From IMG/VR virus record IMGVR_UViG_3300034418_003752, positions 1-21,353 of that record: a DNA stretch of 21,353 nucleotides. One strand, 5' to 3'. Source of the stretch: a virus. The position numbers were made by a program, and so were the translations under genes. This document shows positions 4,359 through 10,001 of this stretch, one piece after another. Within the stretch, counting starts at the first letter, position 1, and every line of letters starts with the position of its first letter. The notes beneath the pieces are model-generated. The model was not told the DNA's origin and did not search any database. It saw only the letters and a list, made by a program, of their open reading frames with translations.

Positions 4359-4894
4359 AGTCTAAGAGGAGAAGAAAGCCTGGTGCTGTCGTCATAGCAA
4401 GGACATCGGAGCAGCACAGAGAGGGGTTACGCCCCTTCCACGGTTCTGGTAGGACCGATGTAACCATGGTTTTCCCTAACTCAACGGGTAACTTCAATAC
4501 GAGGGGGATGAAACAGCCTATCGACATCAAGAAGGTTGATGATCAGGGTAGGGTGATCGTGGATCATAGGGGTGTACCACCAGAAATAGACGATATCTTC
4601 ATGGGCGATACCCCAGGGACCGTTATAGAGTCCTCAACGTCCGTACAGAAGTTCAAGAAAGGAGGTATTGTAAAGAAAAAAAGGGATTACAAGAAAGAGT
4701 ACAAGAAGTTCCAGTCATCTAAAAAGATGAAGAAGTACCGTGCTAAGCTTAACAAGTACAATAGAGATAAAGGTACGTATGGGAATGGGGATGGTAAGGA
4801 CGCTTCACACAAGAATGGTGGGATCGTAGGCTTTGAGGATCAGTCTAAAAACAGGGGGAGGAAGGAGAAGTCGCGCCTCAAAAAGAAGAAATAA
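4355..4894 (+). CDS. basic phage protein with GNGDGKDASHKNGG motif, 179 aa
   Basis: The first seven residues are KSKRRRK-type basic. Residues 10-90 look folded and less charged. From residue 97 on, the chain is very Lys-rich: KFKKGGIV (99-106), then GNGDGKDASHKNGGIVGF (143-160), NRGR (166-169) and a poly-Lys end. Short basic proteins with a GDGKD..H.NG...NRGR pattern are, from memory, frequent in phages near virion genes. His and Asp could recall HNH-like metal sites, but no full HNH motif is present. Likely a DNA-associated or virion protein; function is inference. It shares a K-x-x-GG-[IY]V motif with the next gene. Confidence 0.65.
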   Translation: MKSKRRRKPGAVVIARTSEQHREGLRPFHGSGRTDVTMVFPNSTGNFNTRGMKQPIDIKKVDDQGRVIVDHRGVPPEIDDIFMGDTPGTVIESSTSVQKFKKGGIVKKKRDYKKEYKKFQSSKKMKKYRAKLNKYNRDKGTYGNGDGKDASHKNGGIVGFEDQSKNRGRKEKSRLKKKK

Positions 4895-4902
4895 ATAATT
4901 AC

Positions 4903-4910
4903 TATATTTG
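4903..4910 (+). promoter_or_regulatory. -7 element TATATTTG upstream of the 294-aa gene
   Basis: A perfect TAnnTTTG element lies in the 44-bp gap between the 179-aa and 294-aa genes, giving a leader of about 20-25 nt. There is no TTTG at 19 nt upstream, so strength is uncertain. Confidence 0.5.
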
Positions 4911-4938
4911 CACAAAGCAAAACGAAAAACAGCTTAAA

Positions 4939-5823
4939 ATGGCACGAATTTTAAAGTATAGAGGTGGCGGTATGGCACCTAATTCAGCCGCTTCTAGACT
5001 AGCCAAGATGATGCAGTCTTATAGAAACGGTGGGTATGTATATGCTCAGGGTAGCGATGAGGTAGCTGATGATAACCCCTACAACAATCCAAACAGGGAA
5101 GAAGCTGGGTTTGTATATGATATTGTAGGATCAATGATGCGAGACCAACCCTGGTATAAAACACCTTTGGAATATCGGTCAAATCTATTAGATCAATACG
5201 AAAAAGAGGGAAGGTCTCCCGAAGAGGCAATGAGAGACGATGATTTCGCGTTTATTAATTTTAAAGATGCAGCTATCCAGGAAGCTCTAGCGCTTCAAAA
5301 AATAGATCCAAAATCAGAAAAGGGTAAGCTAATTGCACAATCTGTTGCTAATGAACTCGAAAGAGATTATATGAGGCATTTCCAAGAGGTAGCCCCAGAA
5401 GAAGCGAAAAAAGGTTTTGGTGGAGGCGCTTTTCCTGAATATTACGCAAATTATTTTAGCGATAGACTAGGATATAAAGTAGACGATCCTGCACAATCTT
5501 TAATGCTGACCCCAGATATGGAGCAGAAGTTCTGGATGGGAAAACCTGACACACAAGCTGGTCCTGGCGGTTGGGTACAAAAAATAGACCCTGAGTCTAG
5601 AAAACCAATGTATAGACCGAGAACTGCGGCAGATCCGTTCGAAGCGGCTCTTGGATATAGTCAAAGAGGATTCACCTACATGCCTGAATCAGAAAGAACA
5701 AGACCTGAGTTTGAGCCTATAGAAATGCTTCAGCAAAGAGGGCCTTCAAGAATTCCTGGAGGAATTAACCAGCCAGGAGGAATGCTGGAAGCGGCCTTGA
5801 GGAATAGAGGCCTTATGAGATAA
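4939..5823 (+). CDS. hypothetical protein, 294 aa, probable virion-associated
   Basis: The N terminus has two short glycine motifs, KYRGGGM (residues 6-12) and YRNGGYV (28-34), like those in the preceding protein. The rest is acidic, rich in Asp, Glu, Pro, Tyr, with helices in the middle (EEAMRDDDFAFINFKDAAI near 92-110) and a Pro/Arg/Gly-rich, probably disordered C-terminal 70 residues. No enzyme motif is seen. The gene has its own -7 element and ends at a strong bidirectional terminator. A structural or ejected virion protein is the likeliest role, but this is a guess from context. Confidence 0.6.
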   Translation: MARILKYRGGGMAPNSAASRLAKMMQSYRNGGYVYAQGSDEVADDNPYNNPNREEAGFVYDIVGSMMRDQPWYKTPLEYRSNLLDQYEKEGRSPEEAMRDDDFAFINFKDAAIQEALALQKIDPKSEKGKLIAQSVANELERDYMRHFQEVAPEEAKKGFGGGAFPEYYANYFSDRLGYKVDDPAQSLMLTPDMEQKFWMGKPDTQAGPGGWVQKIDPESRKPMYRPRTAADPFEAALGYSQRGFTYMPESERTRPEFEPIEMLQQRGPSRIPGGINQPGGMLEAALRNRGLMR

Positions 5824-5840
5824 TAAAAAATATATAGAAT

Positions 5841-5873
5841 AAAAAAAGGCCCCTTTACGGGGCCTTTTCTTTT
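5841..5873. terminator. bidirectional intrinsic terminator
   Basis: AAAAGGCCCC (5844-5853), loop TTTAC, GGGGCCTTTT (5859-5868), followed by CTTTT on the plus strand and preceded by an A run, which gives a T-tract on the minus strand. It lies between the convergent 294-aa and secreted-protein genes and can terminate both. Confidence 0.9.
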
Positions 5874-5874
5874 G

Positions 5875-6324
5875 TTAGTCTACGGCGTATACGTAGACTT
5901 TTTCTCTACCTACTGGTACGCCACGGTAAGAAATGACATGCTTTCTTTTGCTGGGCTCTGTGCTTCCGTGTAAAATGTATTCTGCGTAATCTACATAACC
6001 GTCATTAATGACAAATACTGCTCTTTCATTGACGGGTAGGTTATTCTTGAAGCAGCACACTACGTAAACACCAGACTCATCCCATGTGTGATCGTTCCTA
6101 TTGCCTTCGTAAACGGCTTCTAGCGCATAATCAAAGGTTGAGTAATCAACATCACCAAAAAACCCTGGGTTCTCTTCCAGGCAACCACCGCTTAGTTTGT
6201 AGACTACCATGTGATCAATTTCTTGCTCACAGTATAGTGGGTGCGTTAAACTGCGGGTTAACTCTTGTGCAAAGCTTGCTACTGAGAGCAATGCAAATGC
6301 TGTACTTAAAAATAGATTTTTCAT
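5875..6324 (-). CDS. secreted small protein with signal peptide, 149 aa (moron-like)
   Basis: The first 19 residues are a clear Sec signal peptide (MKNLFLSTAFALLSVASFA, cleaved before QE), of the SFAQ type common in Bacteroidota. The mature part has four cysteines (C32, C48, C90, C91), acidic loops and probable beta strands, so it would sit in the periplasm or be secreted, perhaps with disulfides. I chose ATG 6324; a longer frame from 6396 would begin inside the promoter. The gene lies against the direction of its neighbours, with its own promoter (6371-6402) and a shared terminator (5841-5873). That cassette arrangement is typical of morons, genes carried for the phage or host outside the lytic programme. 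No family is recognised. Confidence 0.7.
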   Translation of the reverse strand: MKNLFLSTAFALLSVASFAQELTRSLTHPLYCEQEIDHMVVYKLSGGCLEENPGFFGDVDYSTFDYALEAVYEGNRNDHTWDESGVYVVCCFKNNLPVNERAVFVINDGYVDYAEYILHGSTEPSKRKHVISYRGVPVGREKVYVYAVD

Positions 6325-6370
6325 AGCAAATAACTGTTTTAAATTGTTTCGTAACTTCGGTTTGCTGATC

Positions 6371-6402
6371 TCAATATAGGGCTTTATTTCATTCAATCCA
6401 AA
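6371..6402 (-). promoter_or_regulatory. Bacteroidota-type promoter of the secreted-protein gene
   Basis: On the minus strand TTTGG (6402-6398) is followed after 19 nt by TATATTGA (6378-6371), one base away from TAnnTTTG. The predicted leader is about 40 nt. It lies back to back with the endolysin promoter at 6412-6419. Confidence 0.65.
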
Positions 6403-6411
6403 TTTTTTGTC

Positions 6412-6419
6412 TAACTTTG
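6412..6419 (+). promoter_or_regulatory. -7 element TAACTTTG of the endolysin gene
   Basis: A perfect TAnnTTTG on the plus strand, about 100 bp before ATG 6521. The -33 region is weak and falls inside the divergent promoter 6371-6402, so the two promoters probably interfere with each other. Confidence 0.6.
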
Positions 6420-6423
6420 CTTA

Positions 6424-6487
6424 TTCAATCATAGATTGAAAAAATATTACCACAACCCCAGGATAAAACGGATCAACCCGTCTTGGG
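6424..6487 (+). promoter_or_regulatory. structured endolysin leader: palindrome and hairpin
   Basis: TTCAATC-ATA-GATTGAA (6424-6440) sits right after the -7 element, at the expected transcript start. A second hairpin (6457-6487) pairs CCCAGG with CTTGGG and, inside it, ACGG with CCGT around loop ATCAAC, with a 5-nt bulge on one side. The first could be an operator or a 5'-end stabilising stem; the second an RNA-level control. Both roles are inference. Confidence 0.45.
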
Positions 6488-6520
6488 AAGCCGAACGAAA
6501 CAGAATTAAAAACAAATCAA

Positions 6521-7402
6521 ATGATCTTAAGAATCGGAAAGACAGGTCCTGAAGTAGCGCAGGTGCAGCAATTTTTAGGTTTAATCGCAGATGGTATTTT
6601 TGGTCCTAAGACCCACGCAGCCGTGTGCAAATGGCAGCGAGCCAACGACTTGATTCCAGACGGTATTGTAGGGCCAAGAACGTGGGAGGCTATGGACCTG
6701 GTGTCTACGGATGACTCTGAGAAATCATACGTCACGAGCAATGGGCTTGTAGTAAACAAGAACTTTATGCCTGGTCATGAATACTGTCAGGGACCAGTAA
6801 AGCCAGAGTGGGTGTTCTTACACCATACGGCTGGATGGAATAACCCATTTAGAACAATCAACAACTGGGCAAAAGACACTAGAGGTAGAATTGCAACAGA
6901 GTTTGTGCTAGGAGGACAGTCTATTAAAGGGAATGACGACAAGTATGACGGTGTAGTGGTTCAGGCTTTCCCGCAAGGCAACTGGGGGTACCATTTAGGA
7001 AAGAACGGTTCATTTGAGATGCACAAGAATTCTGTCGGTATCGAGGTAAATAACTTCGGTTATATCAAGGACGGCAAGACATATGCTGGGACCGTAGCGG
7101 ATCCTTCTCAGATCGTGACGCTAAAGAAGAAGTTCCGAGGATACAAAGACTGGCATCGTTACTCCGACGCTCAGATCGAGTCATTACGGCTGTGGATTCT
7201 CTGGATTGCAGAACGGGATAATATCGATGTACGCGCAGGACTGCCCGCCCTCATCAAAGAAAAAGGTGCTGACGCCTTTGAATGGAACGAGGATGCGTAC
7301 TACGGGAAAGTAAAAGGTTTGTGGACACACACGAACGTCAGAAAAGACAAGTCTGATATGTTCCCGCAGGAAGAACTCATGGACATGTTAGTTTCTTTAT
7401 AA
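6521..7402 (+). CDS. endolysin: N-acetylmuramoyl-L-alanine amidase with N-terminal peptidoglycan-binding domain, 293 aa
   Basis: Cleaves the amide bond between N-acetylmuramic acid and the stem peptide to lyse the host. Residues 3-58 are a PG_binding_1 domain (LRIGKTGPEVAQVQQFLG ... DGIFGPKTHAAV ... DGIVGPRTWEAM). Residues about 95-285 are an Amidase_2 (PGRP/T7-lysozyme-type) domain. Zinc ligands by comparison with T7 lysozyme are His101 (LHHTAGW), His270 (LWTHTNVRKDK) and Asp279 in place of the usual Cys, with Lys276 as the likely catalytic-site lysine; Tyr157-His158 lies in the conserved GYHLG turn. No signal peptide, so a holin or other export is needed. The leader has two hairpins. The next gene overlaps the stop (TAATG). 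Confidence 0.92.
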   Translation: MILRIGKTGPEVAQVQQFLGLIADGIFGPKTHAAVCKWQRANDLIPDGIVGPRTWEAMDLVSTDDSEKSYVTSNGLVVNKNFMPGHEYCQGPVKPEWVFLHHTAGWNNPFRTINNWAKDTRGRIATEFVLGGQSIKGNDDKYDGVVVQAFPQGNWGYHLGKNGSFEMHKNSVGIEVNNFGYIKDGKTYAGTVADPSQIVTLKKKFRGYKDWHRYSDAQIESLRLWILWIAERDNIDVRAGLPALIKEKGADAFEWNEDAYYGKVKGLWTHTNVRKDKSDMFPQEELMDMLVSL

Positions 7403-7536
7403 TGGCAAAGCAAGTAGCTAATTACGCACCCTCAAAAGGCAAGGTAAGCCGCCCAGGGGTACACTCTAAGACTAAGACGTCTAAGAATAAGACGAGCAAG
7501 AACTACAAGAAGTCCTATAAAGGCCAGGGCCGTTAA
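7402..7536 (+). CDS. small basic phage protein, 44 aa (SRPGVHSK...YKGQGR)
   Basis: Lys/Ser/Thr-rich protein with a SRPGVHSKTKTSKNK segment and a YKGQGR end. I recall similar tiny proteins with RPGVH and YrGQGR motifs in marine phages, function unknown. It is translationally coupled to the endolysin (TAATG). Its stop overlaps by 4 bp the stop of the convergent regulator gene. Confidence 0.65.
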   Translation: MAKQVANYAPSKGKVSRPGVHSKTKTSKNKTSKNYKKSYKGQGR

Positions 7537-7952
7537 AGTGAGTTATAGAAACGCTGCACCGCTAGCCTACCTTTCTGCGACATCGCATAACGAACTCTGT
7601 AGTTATATTTTGTCTCATCACGGAACAGATGATCCTCTAGCGTCTGAGAAGGCGTAAGCTTATCAAAGTGCTTATAGAGATACCCTGCTATCACCAGTGG
7701 GTATATCATTCTATCGGCTAAGTTCTTCCTGTTCATTCCGTATTCAGACGATACGTAGTCAATCGTAAAAAACTCTAGGTCGTAGAGGAATAGCAGCAGG
7801 TATAAATAAGACTTGGTGAGGTCTGGATGACCATCTAAAAAATCGTTTGTTGCGGAACGCAGGTTTTTTAAATGATTCTGCTTGACGTATTTCTCTGGAA
7901 GCCTAGAAACCTCCCTAAATAGTCTTGACTTTCTAACTGTTGACTTAGGCAT
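7533..7952 (-). CDS. winged-helix DNA-binding protein, MarR-like, 139 aa
   Basis: Predicted phage transcription regulator. Residues 46-58 form helix one (TKSYLYLLLFLYDLE), 61-72 a second helix (FFTIDYVSSEYG), 74-92 the recognition helix (NRKNLADRMIYPLVIAGYL), followed by a beta wing (93-125) and a C-terminal helix (SQKGRLAVQRFYNSL). This matches the MarR-type winged-helix plan, with a basic N terminus; I have no specific family. It reads against the late genes and diverges from the 101-aa gene, with overlapping promoter DNA at 7953-7978, so autoregulation is likely. It could control the switch to late genes. Confidence 0.65.
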   Translation of the reverse strand: MPKSTVRKSRLFREVSRLPEKYVKQNHLKNLRSATNDFLDGHPDLTKSYLYLLLFLYDLEFFTIDYVSSEYGMNRKNLADRMIYPLVIAGYLYKHFDKLTPSQTLEDHLFRDETKYNYRVRYAMSQKGRLAVQRFYNSL

Positions 7953-7965
7953 ATAAATTATATTG

Positions 7966-7978
7966 TATCTTTGAGATA
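7966..7978 (+). promoter_or_regulatory. -7 element TATCTTTG inside an inverted repeat
   Basis: TATCTTTG (7966-7973) is a perfect -7 element for the rightward small-gene operon. It is embedded in TATCT-TTG-AGATA (7966-7978), a small inverted repeat. A leftward TTTG...TATAATTT pair for the regulator lies across the same DNA. The repeat is a candidate operator for the winged-helix protein. Confidence 0.5.
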
Positions 7979-7992
7979 AACAAATTTACATC

Positions 7993-8298
7993 ATGAACCC
8001 CAAGGACACCCTCTTCTTCGCCGAAATGTACTCACTCGTCAAGAAGATGGAGGAGGTTATCGACGAATTTGATATGAAAGATCGAGTTCTAGCCTCCATT
8101 GTCGTAGGAGTCATCGACCTAGACGAAGTTGAATACGGAGACGGATCAGCCGAAATGAAGACCATGTATAGCTTCAACCTGCAAAGCAGAGAGGAACTAA
8201 ACGCCGTAAAAGAAGTTATGGATAATGCTTATGTCGATGAGGATGACGATATTGATCTTAGTGATCTCCTTGGTGATCTTGACATATCATTAAACTAA
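7993..8298 (+). CDS. hypothetical acidic protein, 101 aa
   Basis: An acidic protein with a helical N terminus (residues 6-28), a beta-rich middle (ASIVVGVIDLDEVEYG) and a strongly acidic C terminus (DEDDDIDLSDLLGDLD). No family is recognised. It begins the operon 7993-10001 leading to the terminase, about 15-20 nt after the predicted transcript start. The next start overlaps its stop (TAATG). Confidence 0.65.
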   Translation: MNPKDTLFFAEMYSLVKKMEEVIDEFDMKDRVLASIVVGVIDLDEVEYGDGSAEMKTMYSFNLQSREELNAVKEVMDNAYVDEDDDIDLSDLLGDLDISLN

Positions 8299-8534
8299 TG
8301 GAAGGACTTATTAGAAAAATTGTTATCGGAAAGGATCCGAAAAACGGCATGGCATACTATACGGGTATGCGGGCTGGAAAAGGAGAGATTTCCGCAATCA
8401 TAATGGATGAAGAGCATTTGTTTCGTTATCAGAAAAAAAGGTATTTAATTTACATCGAATCAGAAGACTCCACTATGCTTTGGAAGGCTATAGATTCTAT
8501 GCCCTGTATAATTGAATTTGATTTAAATTTTTAA
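8298..8534 (+). CDS. hypothetical protein, 78 aa
   Basis: A small alpha/beta protein (starts MEGLIRKIVIGKDPKNGM). The middle has AYYTGMRAGKGEIS and a strand-helix pattern near residues 49-65. No family is recognised. It is coupled by TAATG to the previous gene, and its stop is 3 bp before the ATG of the GroES-like gene. A role with the co-chaperonin is only suggested by position. Confidence 0.6.
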   Translation: MEGLIRKIVIGKDPKNGMAYYTGMRAGKGEISAIIMDEEHLFRYQKKRYLIYIESEDSTMLWKAIDSMPCIIEFDLNF

Positions 8535-8537
8535 TGA

Positions 8538-9122
8538 ATGAAAACCTTAAACTTTTTTATTGTCCACCTGGAGAAGAGATTAAATGATACAATCAAAACT
8601 GCTGGAGGACTAGAACTATATTTAGATCCAAAATACGATGAATTCAAAAATCGAATCAATGAAGGAGAGGTGGTTGCTGCGCCCCTTAAACACGATACTG
8701 GCGTGGAAGTGGGTGACACCCTTTACTTCCATCATCATGTTGTTATTAATAAGGGTCAGCCTCTTACTGGTAACGACAATCACTACATTGTTATGTATGA
8801 TCCTAACGTTGCCATCAACTCTCAAGCTTTTGCTTACAAGTCTAAAGCAACTGGTGAGGTCCGTGCGCTCTCTAATTGGGCAATTCTCGAATACGTGGAG
8901 GAAGAAGATGAGGTCAAATCGGATACTATTGAAATTGTCAAGCTTAAAGAAAGCCCTGTACGCAAAGGCCGTTTATCATTCGAGAACTCTAGGTCTGACG
9001 CTCTGGGGATAAAAGCTGGTGATATAGTTGGCTTTGAAAAGAGAAGAGATTATAGATTTACTCTTGACGAAAAGCAATACTATAGGACAAGACTAGAAGA
9101 CTTGATGTATGTCGAAGTCTAA
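8538..9122 (+). CDS. GroES-like co-chaperonin, 194 aa
   Basis: The chain looks like a long Cpn10/gp31-type protein. Residues 22-50 resemble the GroES mobile loop and strand (AGGLELYLDPKYDEF ... GEVVAAP); LEL could stand for the GroEL-binding tripeptide. Residues 54-72 give VEVGDTLYFHHHV, the usual GD turn. The C-terminal part repeats the theme: LGIKAGDIVGF (158-168) and a final YYRTRLEDLMYVEV, like the GroES ending. Length is about twice GroES (97 aa) and longer than T4 gp31 (111 aa). Phages use such proteins to fold capsid with host GroEL. Assigned from pattern, not from an alignment. A 17-codon ATG frame at 8534 was rejected because the MKTLNFF frame continues into the fold. Confidence 0.6.
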   Translation: MKTLNFFIVHLEKRLNDTIKTAGGLELYLDPKYDEFKNRINEGEVVAAPLKHDTGVEVGDTLYFHHHVVINKGQPLTGNDNHYIVMYDPNVAINSQAFAYKSKATGEVRALSNWAILEYVEEEDEVKSDTIEIVKLKESPVRKGRLSFENSRSDALGIKAGDIVGFEKRRDYRFTLDEKQYYRTRLEDLMYVEV

Positions 9123-9399
9123 GTTCACTACTATTAGCGCTGCCGAGCGCCTCATGTCTAGCATGGAGGTGGCTATCAACAACATGATCGAGGAGGTCAA
9201 GAAACCCGTCGATCCTGAAGCTGGTGGGTCTGCTCGAAAGGCCGAATTACAGTCTATTAAGCAGACGGCTATTGACTGCAAAGAATTGCTAGTAGAGCGT
9301 CAGCGTTTAGAGCAAATGGTTAAAGATCTCAAGAACAATGGAGAAATTGAAGAAGCAAAAGACTACTCAGGCGGATTCGCAGAAAGATTCTCAAAATAA
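9109..9399 (+). CDS. hypothetical helical protein, 96 aa
   Basis: Almost entirely helical, with probable coiled coil over residues 45-85 (Lys, Glu, Leu, Gln-rich). It starts 14 bp inside the end of the GroES-like gene. Its position a little upstream of the large terminase raises the idea of a small terminase or oligomeric adaptor, but no helix-turn-helix or TerS signature is visible. Treat as unknown. Confidence 0.6.
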   Translation: MSKSKFTTISAAERLMSSMEVAINNMIEEVKKPVDPEAGGSARKAELQSIKQTAIDCKELLVERQRLEQMVKDLKNNGEIEEAKDYSGGFAERFSK

Positions 9400-9520
9400 C
9401 GCTAGTGGTCTCATCTATTGGGATGACTATAACTTTGACAATCAGACAGATACAGCTGGTTACTTAAAGGAAGGCTTTAACATTATCTACGATGCCCCAA
9501 CAAGACGGAACGCTAACTAG
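9338..9520 (+). CDS. hypothetical protein, 60 aa
   Basis: The first 20 residues (MEKLKKQKTTQADSQKDSQN) lie in a second frame inside the end of the 96-aa gene, a 62-bp overlap. The unique part is aromatic and acidic (LIYWDDYNFDNQTD, then FNIIYDAP), unlike random out-of-frame translation. The next gene begins 29 bp before its stop. Three consecutive overlapping genes here show strong packing. Function unknown. Confidence 0.55.
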   Translation: MEKLKKQKTTQADSQKDSQNNASGLIYWDDYNFDNQTDTAGYLKEGFNIIYDAPTRRNAN

Positions 9521-9743
9521 CTATCCTTCTACAATAGATTATTACAGCGATGAATGGACTCATGAGTGGTCTAGTGGTGTGGATGGCACCGCACATTTTA
9601 ACCCATGTAACACGCCTAACCCACCGTGGTGGTGCGAAGAAGAAGAGCCCGTCCCCGTCGAACCGAACATTTTAATAATTGTTGGAATGTTCATGTATGG
9701 AGCGTTACTTTTGAAAAAATGCACCCGTAGCTCAGCTGGATAG
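9492..9743 (+). CDS. small single-pass membrane protein, 83 aa, stop codon inside tRNA-Arg
   Basis: A Pro/Trp/Glu-rich N-terminal part (PCNTPNPPWWCEEEEPVPVEP, residues 38-58) precedes one membrane helix (residues 59-75, IIVGMFMYGALLL) and a KK end. The last six codons (TRSSAG) and the TAG stop are the 5' end of tRNA-Arg. Topology would be N-out, C-in. A holin or spanin role is possible because the endolysin has no signal peptide, but a single short helix and an acidic ectodomain are not diagnostic. Confidence 0.55.
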   Translation: MPQQDGTLTSYPSTIDYYSDEWTHEWSSGVDGTAHFNPCNTPNPPWWCEEEEPVPVEPNILIIVGMFMYGALLLKKCTRSSAG

Positions 9744-9794
9744 AGCATCTGCCTTCTAAGCAGACGGCCACAGGTTCGAATCCTGTCGGGTGTA
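9721..9794 (+). tRNA. tRNA-Arg (anticodon UCU)
   Basis: A 74-nt cloverleaf: acceptor GCACCCG/CGGGTGT (G1-U72 wobble), D arm with GCTCAGCTGGATAGAGC, anticodon stem TCTGC/GCAGA with loop CTTCTAA (anticodon TCT at 9755-9757) and T arm ACAGG-TTCGAAT-CCTGT. CCA is not encoded. It decodes AGA and AGG; AGA is common in the late genes here, so it may boost late translation. Confidence 0.95.
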
Positions 9795-9812
9795 CGAATT
9801 AAATTAAACAAC

Positions 9813-10001
9813 ATGCCAGACCTACATTGCCCAGAATGCGGTAAGGAACGCTTTGAGCGATCGCTTACCATGAAAGTAAAAGACGGAAAGACCTATTATG
9901 TCGAAGGTAGCTGCGAATGCGGTGCCCAAATGGAACTCACTAACCCAAAAACTGGTGTTGCAGCTTTGGGAAAAATGGGTAAATTTGGAAGAAGTTATTA
10001 A
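9813..10001 (+). CDS. small zinc-ribbon protein, 62 aa
   Basis: Cys6-Pro-Glu-Cys9-Gly and Cys34-Glu-Cys36-Gly are the two knuckles of a zinc ribbon, with a short beta-hairpin between them (KVKDGKTYYVEG). The C terminus is basic (GKMGKFGRSY). It lies between tRNA-Arg and the terminase, and its stop overlaps the terminase start (TAATG). Nucleic-acid or protein contact during packaging is possible. Confidence 0.7.
   Translation: MPDLHCPECGKERFERSLTMKVKDGKTYYVEGSCECGAQMELTNPKTGVAALGKMGKFGRSY

Noticed and set aside
6325-6396. Longer N terminus of the secreted protein (24 extra residues)
   Set aside because: The extension would lie across the promoter 6371-6402 and would hide the signal peptide, which begins exactly at ATG 6324.
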